From a virus: a DNA stretch of 44,657 nt. The translations under genes were made by a program, and so were the position numbers. The notes below the pieces were generated by a model that was not told where the DNA came from, searched no databases, and saw only the letters and a list, made by a program, of their open reading frames with translations. The stretch lies in the IMG/VR virus record IMGVR_UViG_3300047481_001561, positions 1 to 44,657 of that record; one strand, 5' to 3'. Shown here piece after piece: positions 39,366 to 44,657 of this stretch (position 1 is its first letter; each line of letters begins with the position of its first letter).

Positions 39366-39928
39366 TACATGGCCCTTTCGCCGTGTTCGTGAAAGCCCAC
39401 ATGACCGCCACGAAATTTAATTATACGCTTACATTCTTCAAAACTGATTGGTGTGTAGTTGACACGCTCTACACTTACGTTAAAGTATCTAGGGTCAACT
39501 TTATCCCCAGGCAGTACAACCTCGCGGTAGTGCAGGTGACCATGTATATTACAGCCAAATCTAGCCAGACTATCTGGGTGTACTGGTATATGACTCAACA
39601 GCATACCATCAAGTACATGATAGCCACGAACATCGTCTACATAACTGAGGTATTCTTCAGCAGGAAAAATATCGTGATTGCCTTTGATCAACACTTTACG
39701 TCCACGTAGTCTGTCTAGGGTATGTATACTCTTGCGATTGATAACCACATCACCTAGCATGTATACACGGTCTTTAACCCCAACAACACGATTCCAGTTC
39801 TCAATCATGTGCTCGTCCATCTCCTCAACACTACTAAAGGGGCGCAGCCAAGTGCCGTCGTGTCGGGTAAACTTTATAATGTTTGCATGACCAAAGTGCA
39901 TGTCACTGATAAGCCAACAATTACTCAT
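39365..39928 (-). CDS. Calcineurin-like metallophosphoesterase
   Basis: The protein has 187 residues with the family motifs in order: SDMHFGH (Asp9, His11), GDVV, GNHD, SHIPVH and HGHLHY. It hydrolyses phosphodiesters or phosphomonoesters with two metal ions. Phage homologues are often annotated as nucleotide or polynucleotide phosphoesterases, and the substrate here is unknown. It lies in a run of overlapping small genes, so it is co-transcribed with them. Confidence 0.85.
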   Translation of the reverse strand: MSNCWLISDMHFGHANIIKFTRHDGTWLRPFSSVEEMDEHMIENWNRVVGVKDRVYMLGDVVINRKSIHTLDRLRGRKVLIKGNHDIFPAEEYLSYVDDVRGYHVLDGMLLSHIPVHPDSLARFGCNIHGHLHYREVVLPGDKVDPRYFNVSVERVNYTPISFEECKRIIKFRGGHVGFHEHGERAM

Positions 39929-40052
39929 CTTTATCCTTCCTACTATGTAACCTATTCCCTAACCATACTGCTAGGGCTAAGGTAGTTACAAGTACAATAA
40001 CCTTAAATTCTATTACATCCCATATAGTATGTGTTAGGTCTAGTGTTAACAT
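39921..40052 (-). CDS. Single-helix membrane peptide
   Basis: The 43-residue product has one hydrophobic helix (VIEFKVIVLVTTLALAVWLG) and a basic/acidic tail (RLHSRKDKDE). AAAGGAA precedes the ATG. It overlaps the phosphoesterase start by 8 bases. Confidence 0.55.
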   Translation of the reverse strand: MLTLDLTHTIWDVIEFKVIVLVTTLALAVWLGNRLHSRKDKDE

Positions 40053-40060
40053 ATATTCCT

Positions 40061-40285
40061 TTAGTCGTATTGACTCTTAGCCTTGTCATCCCAGGTATCG
40101 TGGTCTAATACATCACTTATACCCTTATTATACACTAACTGTAGTAGTTGTGCAAGTTCATAATCCCTGAGGTTAAAAACACTAATTGCCAGGACGTCGC
40201 TTGGCTCTCTGCGGAGAATCCTAGCAATGTCCTGGCTATATAGCTCAATAACACCTCTTGTTACATGCGGCAGTGGTTGTTTCAT
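40061..40285 (-). CDS. Hypothetical protein
   Basis: The start at 40285 (MKQPLPHVTRGVIELYSQDI) is preferred over a GTG ten codons upstream because AGGA lies 8 bases before it. The 74-residue product is helical. It overlaps the upstream gene by 4 bases. Function unknown. Confidence 0.55.
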   Translation of the reverse strand: MKQPLPHVTRGVIELYSQDIARILRREPSDVLAISVFNLRDYELAQLLQLVYNKGISDVLDHDTWDDKAKSQYD

Positions 40286-40617
40286 TGCCAAGTCCTGTGC
40301 CGTTCTGCTATCCACTCGATACCGTCATATTCACAAATCATCCAATCAACGTCACTGGGTATTTCAACAATTTTAAGCTCGCTGTGGTTGCCATTAGCAG
40401 CTTCGCCTAGGGTTTCTAAGCACTGAATGAGGTCTGGATCATCGCGGTTAAGATCGCAAGCATACATATAATTATTATTGCTCACAATAAAATAGCTGTG
40501 ATCATAGTCGTCGCAAGCATGTTGCCAGCCCTTACGTTTAGCAATAAAACTGTATGCTTCATCGCTAAGATCAAACCCACCATAATCACTGTTAATTGCA
40601 ATTTTAGTTACATCCAT
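40282..40617 (-). CDS. Conserved phage hypothetical protein
   Basis: The 111-residue product contains DDPDLIQCLETLGEAANGNHSELKIVEIPSDVDWMICEYDGIEWIAERHRTW, a segment I recall from hypothetical proteins of many large phages. It seems to be a compact alpha/beta protein. Its exact role is not known. It overlaps both neighbours. Confidence 0.7.
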   Translation of the reverse strand: MDVTKIAINSDYGGFDLSDEAYSFIAKRKGWQHACDDYDHSYFIVSNNNYMYACDLNRDDPDLIQCLETLGEAANGNHSELKIVEIPSDVDWMICEYDGIEWIAERHRTWQ

Positions 40618-40988
40618 TGATCTTTCCTAAATTTGTTAAACACCTGTTTAACCTCTTCTGGGCGATCTGGCATGCTTTCTACCACCTTAGCTTCTAATTT
40701 ATCTATTAGATGGCCTAGTCGCTCACCGTCCCAGATAGCATTGTGTATGGCTAAGAAACCACTAACCTGTGCCTGCACATAACTTTCAGGCCCAAAACCG
40801 AATACGTCGTAGAGAGTGTGGCGATAGCTACTGCGTTGTTCAATTTCAGCATTATACAAGCGGCGCATAACACTGCAAAATGCTTTTAGCTGATCGTCCT
40901 TGCTAAGACCATTCCAAAACTTGTCATGATCTTCTTCAAGATCCGCTTCCCACCGCTGAAAACTATTATGTAATTCTTGGTCAAACAT
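40608..40988 (-). CDS. Hypothetical protein
   Basis: The 126-residue product is helical and acidic (FQRWEADLEEDHDKFWNGLSKDDQLKAFCSVMRRLYNAEIE), with a Phe/Gly segment (YDVFGFGPESYVQAQVSGF). It overlaps genes on both sides. No family is recognised. Confidence 0.65.
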   Translation of the reverse strand: MFDQELHNSFQRWEADLEEDHDKFWNGLSKDDQLKAFCSVMRRLYNAEIEQRSSYRHTLYDVFGFGPESYVQAQVSGFLAIHNAIWDGERLGHLIDKLEAKVVESMPDRPEEVKQVFNKFRKDQWM

Positions 40989-41280
40989 TTAATACCTCTG
41001 CTGGAAAATCTATTCGTCCATCCCACTCTAGTTGCTGCGACTCAAAGTCTGTGAGAATATTATCTTCAACTACATGATAGCCCAACCAGGTTTCCCACCA
41101 CATTGGTGTATTGTGCAGCTCAATAACTGCCTTGGCTAATTCTACCTTACGCTTAACATCTTCATCAGTATAGCCGCATGGTAGTTGAACTACGTAATCA
41201 CCAGCACCTTTAGCTTTCCAGTATGGGTCGTTGGCTGTACCGTAATTGTTGTAAACTTGTGTGGTAATGATAATTTTCAT
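40981..41280 (-). CDS. Hypothetical protein
   Basis: The start at 41280 (MKIIITTQVYNNYGTA) is chosen because AGGA lies 7 bases upstream. The 99-residue product has NDPYWKAKGAGDYVVQLPCGYTDEDV and a C-terminal acidic half. It lies after the hairpin that follows HTH paralogue 4. Function unknown. Confidence 0.6.
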   Translation of the reverse strand: MKIIITTQVYNNYGTANDPYWKAKGAGDYVVQLPCGYTDEDVKRKVELAKAVIELHNTPMWWETWLGYHVVEDNILTDFESQQLEWDGRIDFPAEVLNV

Positions 41281-41299
41281 AACTGTCCTAGAAGTAAGA

Positions 41300-41320
41300 T
41301 GGGCCAGCAATGCTGGCCCA
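41300..41320 (-). terminator. Hairpin after HTH paralogue 4
   Basis: TGGGCCAGC and GCTGGCCCA form a 9-bp stem with a 3-base loop. Only a weak T-rich tail (TCTTACTT) follows, so it is probably a partial terminator between the regulator and the genes below it. Similar hairpins follow paralogues 1 and 2. Confidence 0.55.
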
Positions 41321-41324
41321 CAAT

Positions 41325-41630
41325 TCAAACACCAAGTTTTTGTGCAAGTTGCTCAAGAACTTCGTGGTTGGCTTTTTCCAGGCTTTCAAACACTTCGCTA
41401 GGAACACCAACTGCACCTGCAATACGCTCAACAAGATCAGCCTTCTTTACACGAGGTTGGGAGACCTTGGTCTTAGCCACGTAAACACCTTCGCGGCTAA
41501 GTTTGGCTACAATGCTACGGGTGCTCTTGCCAAGGGTTTGTGCAATCTGCTCAACAGAAGTACCACTTTTGTACTGCTCAACAATCAACTGGGTTTGCTC
41601 TGGGGTGTAGTTTTGTGCTTTGTTTTCCAT
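41325..41630 (-). CDS. HTH DNA-binding protein, paralogue 4
   Basis: The start at 41630 (MENKAQNYTPEQTQ) has AGGAAAAC upstream; the product is 101 residues. The HTH (VEQIAQTLGKSTRSIVAKL) and SREGVYVAK segment match the other three copies, followed by LVERIAGAVGVPSEVFESLEKANHEVLEQL. It is served by two tandem promoters and followed by a partial terminator, as expected for a regulator made in excess of downstream genes. Confidence 0.75.
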   Translation of the reverse strand: MENKAQNYTPEQTQLIVEQYKSGTSVEQIAQTLGKSTRSIVAKLSREGVYVAKTKVSQPRVKKADLVERIAGAVGVPSEVFESLEKANHEVLEQLAQKLGV

Positions 41631-41668
41631 TTTGTTTTCCTTTGGGTTGTTAATCAATCAATAATATG

Positions 41669-41697
41669 ATTATACAGACAATCAATCAACCCGTCAA
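41669..41697 (-). promoter_or_regulatory. Proximal promoter of HTH paralogue 4
   Basis: Minus-strand TTGACG (41692-41697), 17 bases, TATAAT (41669-41674). The spacer ends TTGTCTG, as in the distal promoter. Confidence 0.85.
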
Positions 41698-41754
41698 ATG
41701 AATATTTTTAGTTGTTTATTTGGTTTTACTGGTTGTCTGCCAATCAATATGTAT

Positions 41755-41783
41755 ATTATACAGACAAACCACTGATACGTCAA
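41755..41783 (-). promoter_or_regulatory. Distal promoter of HTH paralogue 4
   Basis: Minus-strand TTGACG (41778-41783), 17 bases, TATAAT (41755-41760), 86 bp from the proximal copy, with a similar spacer and an AT-rich upstream flank. Confidence 0.85.
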
Positions 41784-42013
41784 CGGAGTATTTTTAGTTG
41801 TTTAAGCAGACTGTACAGTTTAGGTGCTAATTCCCAGCTCCAACTTGCCAGCTGCCAGCCAGCTATTGCTGCCAAGACAGCAATAAAAACTTTGACCGGA
41901 AGTAGCAATCCTAGTACAGTAATTATGCAGTAGGCAAATAAAAAGCCCAGTGCAGCACATACAAAATTATGGTCGCGCCAACTGGCACGCAGCTCATTTA
42001 GCCACCGTTTCAT
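41780..42013 (-). CDS. Hypothetical membrane protein
   Basis: The start at 42013 (MKRWLNELRASWRDHNF) is preferred to a GTG nine bases upstream because GGAGG lies 9 bases before it. The 77-residue product has one or two membrane helices (FVCAALGFLFAYCIITVLGLLLPVKVFIAVLAAIAGWQ). Its end overlaps the distal promoter of paralogue 4. Confidence 0.6.
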   Translation of the reverse strand: MKRWLNELRASWRDHNFVCAALGFLFAYCIITVLGLLLPVKVFIAVLAAIAGWQLASWSWELAPKLYSLLKQLKILR

Positions 42014-42182
42014 CTTCGTCACCCTCCTCTACAGGCCACCAACGCATGTGTTGAGCAGCCCAGTCTACATCATGTTCTGGATAACCATTGTCAATTAACC
42101 ATTGCTCAATGGGCCGGTCTCGCTTATAAATCTTAGGAAATCCATAACGCCAACCGCTTGGCGGATCAACCCACATCATCAT
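41994..42182 (-). CDS. Hypothetical small protein, Trp-rich
   Basis: The 62-residue product (MMMWVDPPSGWRYGFPKIYK, DVDWAAQHMRWWPVEEGDEDE) is Trp-rich with an acidic end. It overlaps the upstream gene by 4 bases and the downstream one by 20. Function unknown. Confidence 0.55.
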   Translation of the reverse strand: MMMWVDPPSGWRYGFPKIYKRDRPIEQWLIDNGYPEHDVDWAAQHMRWWPVEEGDEDETVAK

Positions 42183-42433
42183 TGTTTATTCTCCAAGGTT
42201 AGTTCTTGCTCAAACCAATAATTTTCTACTGCAATTTTTGCACTATCTTGACTGGCATAGTGACCAAGATATTTTTCACTGTTATTAGTAAAGGGAAATT
42301 CTTCAACATAGATTTTACTAGTCCAAGTAAAACTATTGCCTACATATTGCCATATAGTACCCATTATACGACCATCTATATTTCTAACATAGTGTATAGT
42401 CGTATTATTCTCATTTTTCCAAGTGTATTTCAT
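42179..42433 (-). CDS. Hypothetical protein
   Basis: The start at 42433 (MKYTWKNENNTTIHYVRN) is preferred because a longer frame would run into a hairpin. The 84-residue product is beta-rich (GRIMGTIWQYVGNSFTWTSKIYVEEF) with a helical end. No family is recognised. Confidence 0.55.
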   Translation of the reverse strand: MKYTWKNENNTTIHYVRNIDGRIMGTIWQYVGNSFTWTSKIYVEEFPFTNNSEKYLGHYASQDSAKIAVENYWFEQELTLENKQ

Positions 42434-42454
42434 TGTGTGTCCAGTAATAATTAG

Positions 42455-42476
42455 ACTACCTAGCACGCTAGGTAGT
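42455..42476 (-). terminator. Hairpin between small genes
   Basis: ACTACCTAGC and GCTAGGTAGT pair with a short loop in the gap before the 42433 gene. No strong T run follows, so termination is uncertain. Confidence 0.4.
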
Positions 42477-42486
42477 GTGATTGCTA

Positions 42487-42702
42487 CTAGTCTAACCGTT
42501 CACCACAGTGTGGGCAACGTTTAATATCCTTGCGGTGTTGATGTAGTACATCTTGCCACTCTTTTATTTCTCGTATAGTTTTTTTAAGTGTTCTACGACA
42601 ACGAATAGGCTTGTCTTTTTCTAGTTCGTCTCGAAGACGTTTTCTAAGTTGCGCTACTCGTTGCTCGAATACAGCTAAAAATCCACCAGCTGTATCACCC
42701 AT
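42487..42702 (-). CDS. Small basic protein with a C-terminal zinc knuckle
   Basis: The 71-residue product is highly basic (RVAQLRKRLRDELEKDKPIRCRRTLKKTIREIKEW) and ends CPHCGERLD, half of a zinc ribbon, with one upstream Cys. AGGAG lies 6 bases before the ATG. It may bind nucleic acid. It lies 9 bases after the pstS-like gene. Confidence 0.6.
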   Translation of the reverse strand: MGDTAGGFLAVFEQRVAQLRKRLRDELEKDKPIRCRRTLKKTIREIKEWQDVLHQHRKDIKRCPHCGERLD

Positions 42703-42711
42703 TGATTACTC

Positions 42712-43722
42712 CTAGTGTTTGATTTGACTCCAGACTCGACTGCGTATGTCTGCCTGTAACTTATCAGGTAAGTGAACATAATCAAGTTCTGCACTTAATT
42801 TCGCACCGTTTTTAAATGCCCAGTCAAAAAACTTGACAACTTCTTGACTAGCCTTTTTATCCTGTGGTTCACGATACATAATTATAAAGCTAGCAGTAGT
42901 CACAGGCCAAGTATCCTTGCCAGGTTGATTTACAATGCTCAAGCCCATGCCTGGAACACTAAACCAGTCTGCTCCTGCTGCAGCTGCTGCAAAAGTTGTG
43001 TCATCAGGAGCAACAAAGTTACCGGCTCTGTTTTGTAACAACATAAAATTCATATTGTTTTTCTTTACATAGGCATATTCGACATAACCAATACTGCCTT
43101 TAATTCTGTTTACATTAGCAGCAACACCTTCGTTACCTTTGCCACCTACTGAGCTAGTAGCGGGCCATTTTACTGCTGCTCCTCGTCCAACTCGTTTCTC
43201 CCACTCTGGGCTAATACTAGTGAGATAATCAGTCCAATTAAAAGTAGTACCAGATCCATCAGCTCTATGAACCACTGTAATGTTGGTGTTGGGTAGGGAT
43301 TTCCCAGGATTAAGTTTAACAAGCTTATCATCGTTCCATTTGGTAATGTTTCCCATAAAAACTTCTGCCATGACAGGCCCTGTAATGCGAAGTTCACCTG
43401 CCTTGAATCCATCAAGATTGATAACAGGCACTGTGCCACCGATGATAGCAGGGAATTGAACTTGTCCCAATTTGTCAAGGTCTTCGCCTTTTACCGGAGC
43501 GTCACTAGCCCCAAATGCAACAGTCTTATTATTGATCTGACGAATACCGCCACTGCTTCCGATACTTTGGTAGTTTAATGTGTTGCCCGTAGCTTTGTTA
43601 TATGCTTCTGCCCACTTAGCATAAATGGGATATGGAAATGTAGCACCTGCTCCAGTAATTTCTGCCGCTTGTGCTGTTAGACTAATTGTTAGTCCTGTGA
43701 TGAGTGATAATAAACGTTTCAT
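42712..43722 (-). CDS. pstS: PstS-like periplasmic phosphate-binding protein
   Basis: The protein has 336 residues, the normal PstS length. A signal peptide (MKRLLSLITGLTISLTAQA) is followed by the mature start ITGAGATFPYPIYAKW. Phosphate-binding segments are visible: SIGSSGGIRQI, FGASDAPV and VHRADGSGTTF. It would deliver phosphate to the host PstCAB transporter during infection, an auxiliary metabolic role known for pstS genes of aquatic phages. AGAGG precedes the ATG. No Pho box is recognised. It resembles betaproteobacterial PstS from memory, suggesting capture from such a host. Confidence 0.9.
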   Translation of the reverse strand: MKRLLSLITGLTISLTAQAAEITGAGATFPYPIYAKWAEAYNKATGNTLNYQSIGSSGGIRQINNKTVAFGASDAPVKGEDLDKLGQVQFPAIIGGTVPVINLDGFKAGELRITGPVMAEVFMGNITKWNDDKLVKLNPGKSLPNTNITVVHRADGSGTTFNWTDYLTSISPEWEKRVGRGAAVKWPATSSVGGKGNEGVAANVNRIKGSIGYVEYAYVKKNNMNFMLLQNRAGNFVAPDDTTFAAAAAGADWFSVPGMGLSIVNQPGKDTWPVTTASFIIMYREPQDKKASQEVVKFFDWAFKNGAKLSAELDYVHLPDKLQADIRSRVWSQIKH

Positions 43723-43877
43723 TGAACCTCTTTATATTGAACCATTGCTTGAATAAATAAATCATGATTTTTGGCAACTCCACCCTGCGGTTGCCAACCT
43801 AAACGCAAAAGAGCGTTGACCTCTAAAACTAGGGCGTCAACGCTAGGTGATTTTAATATAATGTATTTTGTAATCAT
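43719..43877 (-). CDS. DUF1737-like small protein
   Basis: The 52-residue product (MITKYIILKSPSVDALVLEV, LLRLGWQPQGGVAKN) fits the small DUF1737 family common in phages. The A of its ATG is the last A of the tRNA-Cys CCA end, so no ribosome site can lie upstream except inside the tRNA. The stop overlaps the pstS-like start by 4 bases. Translation from an unprocessed transcript, or leaderless translation, must be assumed. A longer frame through the tRNA is not likely. Confidence 0.65.
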   Translation of the reverse strand: MITKYIILKSPSVDALVLEVNALLRLGWQPQGGVAKNHDLFIQAMVQYKEVQ

Positions 43878-43954
43878 GGAATGGAGGGCGGGATTTGAAC
43901 CCGCGATTGTACGATTTTGCAGATCGTTGCCTTGGACCACTCGGCCACCTCCAT
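43877..43954 (-). tRNA. tRNA-Cys (GCA)
   Basis: The acceptor stem is ATGGAGG/CCTCCAT, followed by discriminator U and an encoded CCA (43877-43879). The anticodon arm is ACGAT-CTGCAAA-ATCGT, giving GCA for Cys. The T arm is GCGGG-TTCAAAT-CCCGC. U73 is the expected identity base for Cys. Confidence 0.9.
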
Positions 43955-43963
43955 GTTGTTTGT

Positions 43964-44041
43964 TGGTCTCGGATGAGGGATTCGAACTCTCGACCTTCTG
44001 CTCCCAAAGCAGACATTCTAACCAGGCTGAACTAATCCGAG
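43964..44041 (-). tRNA. tRNA-Pro (TGG)
   Basis: The acceptor stem is CTCGGAT/ATCCGAG with A73 and encoded CCA. The anticodon arm is TCTGC-TTTGGGA-GCAGA, giving TGG for Pro. The T arm contains GAGAGTTCGAATC. It lies 9 bases from tRNA-Cys. Confidence 0.9.
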
Positions 44042-44069
44042 ATAATTCTTATTATCTTGAAATGCGTTG

Positions 44070-44417
44070 TTATCCATGTTTCTTAGCACAATCAATGTTA
44101 ACTCGCATTGCCGCCGCAGAACTGAATTGTTCGCCGTTCTTAAAGGTCCACTCATTGAGTTTGAACTCTTTTAATACTCTATCACCATTCCACCATTGAC
44201 GTTGAGTTTCAATGTATCCTAGTTCTTCTAACTGATTACGCAACTTTGTAAACTCGTCATGATCTTTGTTACTAATACTCAACCCTTTGTCATATCCCTT
44301 GAGAATTTTAATCAAGTCCTCATGAGTAGGATTGTTTCTGTCCTTGATGTAATCATGTTCAGTGCAAACGGTAACATCACAAATATATTGTTCATCAATC
44401 GTGAATTGTCTTAACAT
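44070..44417 (-). CDS. Hypothetical protein between tRNAs
   Basis: The start at 44417 (MLRQFTIDEQYICDV) is preferred because AGGAG lies 5 bases upstream; an ATG one codon earlier is also possible. The 115-residue product has helices and a strand pattern (FTKLRNQLEELGYIETQRQWWNGDRVLKEFKLNEWTF) resembling a winged-helix domain, but no family is recognised. It sits between two tRNA pairs on the same strand. Confidence 0.6.
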   Translation of the reverse strand: MLRQFTIDEQYICDVTVCTEHDYIKDRNNPTHEDLIKILKGYDKGLSISNKDHDEFTKLRNQLEELGYIETQRQWWNGDRVLKEFKLNEWTFKNGEQFSSAAAMRVNIDCAKKHG

Positions 44418-44466
44418 CATCACTCCTAATAGACCTTGTTGGCTGACACTAATCCCAGTTTGCAGT

Positions 44467-44542
44467 TGGCAGGAGGTACAGGACTCGAACCTGTGCATGT
44501 CGGAATCAAAATCCGATGCCTTACCAGCTTGGCGAACCTCCA
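44467..44542 (-). tRNA. tRNA-Gln (TTG)
   Basis: The acceptor stem is TGGAGGT/ACCTCCT with an open first pair, as in known tRNA-Gln, then G73 and encoded CCA. The anticodon arm is TCGGA-TTTTGAT-TCCGA, giving TTG for Gln. The T arm is ACAGG-TTCGAGT-CCTGT. Confidence 0.9.
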
Positions 44543-44550
44543 GTTGTTTT

Positions 44551-44625
44551 TGGCCCGACCGGAGGGAATCGAACCCCCATTCACACTTTAGAAGAATGTT
44601 GTCCTATCCGTTGAACGACGGTCAG
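44551..44625 (-). tRNA. tRNA-Arg (TCT)
   Basis: The acceptor stem is CTGACCG/CGGTCGG with one G-U pair, G73 and encoded CCA. The anticodon arm is ACATT-CTTCTAA-AGTGT, giving TCT for Arg (AGA codons). It lies 8 bases from tRNA-Gln. The last 32 bases of the window hold nothing recognised. Confidence 0.85.
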
Positions 44626-44657
44626 TTGGTTACTAATCTAATTGCAAAGTCTTTTAA

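Noticed and set aside
43719-43940. Longer 73-codon version of the DUF1737-like gene
   Set aside because: It would start inside the tRNA-Cys gene; the recognisable protein begins at 43877.

Overview
The window is part of the genome of a tailed double-stranded DNA phage with a long non-contractile (siphovirus, lambda/HK97-like) tail. Evidence is the ordered set terminase, portal, HK97-type protease/capsid, connector, tail tube, frameshifted tail chaperones, tape measure and a lambda J-like tip. The sequence is AT-rich with short gene overlaps. The PstS-like protein resembles, from memory only, betaproteobacterial (freshwater Burkholderiales) PstS, so such a host is plausible but unproven. No integrase, lysis gene or replisome gene is visible; the genome continues beyond both ends.

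Layout. (1) 1-26.5 kb, all minus strand: packaging and virion genes, read from small terminase (26351) down to a receptor-binding or appendage protein cut by the left edge. A consensus promoter (26513-26542), a second one just before the small terminase, and internal promoters before the HNH gene and the tape measure serve this block. (2) 26.55-31.05 kb, plus strand: early accessory genes (two paralogous HTH proteins, a HAD phosphatase, a DEDD exonuclease, a SemiSWEET-like membrane protein, a SprT-like protease and small unknowns). They are separated by a repeated intergenic cassette: paired CCG-N5-CGG operators exactly 21 bp apart, a minus-strand sigma70-type promoter at a fixed distance, a GGCGCC start region and an AT-rich palindrome. 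Five such cassettes and two related promoter repeats fill much of 27.3-31.75 kb. (3) 31.8-43.9 kb, minus strand: about 30 mostly very small genes with a chain of near-identical promoters (TTGAAN or TTGACG, N17, TATAAT), two more HTH paralogues, a metallophosphoesterase, a ribbon-helix-helix-like protein and many one-helix membrane peptides. Two gene-free stretches of about 0.95 kb (33528-34495 and 37114-38048) each carry a promoter, dense stem-loops and an intrinsic terminator, and look like large structured noncoding RNAs. (4) 42.7-44.6 kb: a PstS-like phosphate-binding protein, a DUF1737-like gene and four tRNAs (Cys, Pro, Gln, Arg).

How it fits together. The late block makes the particle. 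The plus block and the small-gene block look like takeover and regulation modules transcribed by host RNA polymerase. The four HTH paralogues are the obvious candidates to bind the repeated operators. An exact 16-bp match to the chromosomal parS (ParB-binding) consensus at 27268-27283, plus a one-mismatch copy at 28464-28479, suggests possible use of host ParB. The strongest candidates for undescribed biology are the two large RNAs, the operator/promoter/hairpin cassette and the parS sites.
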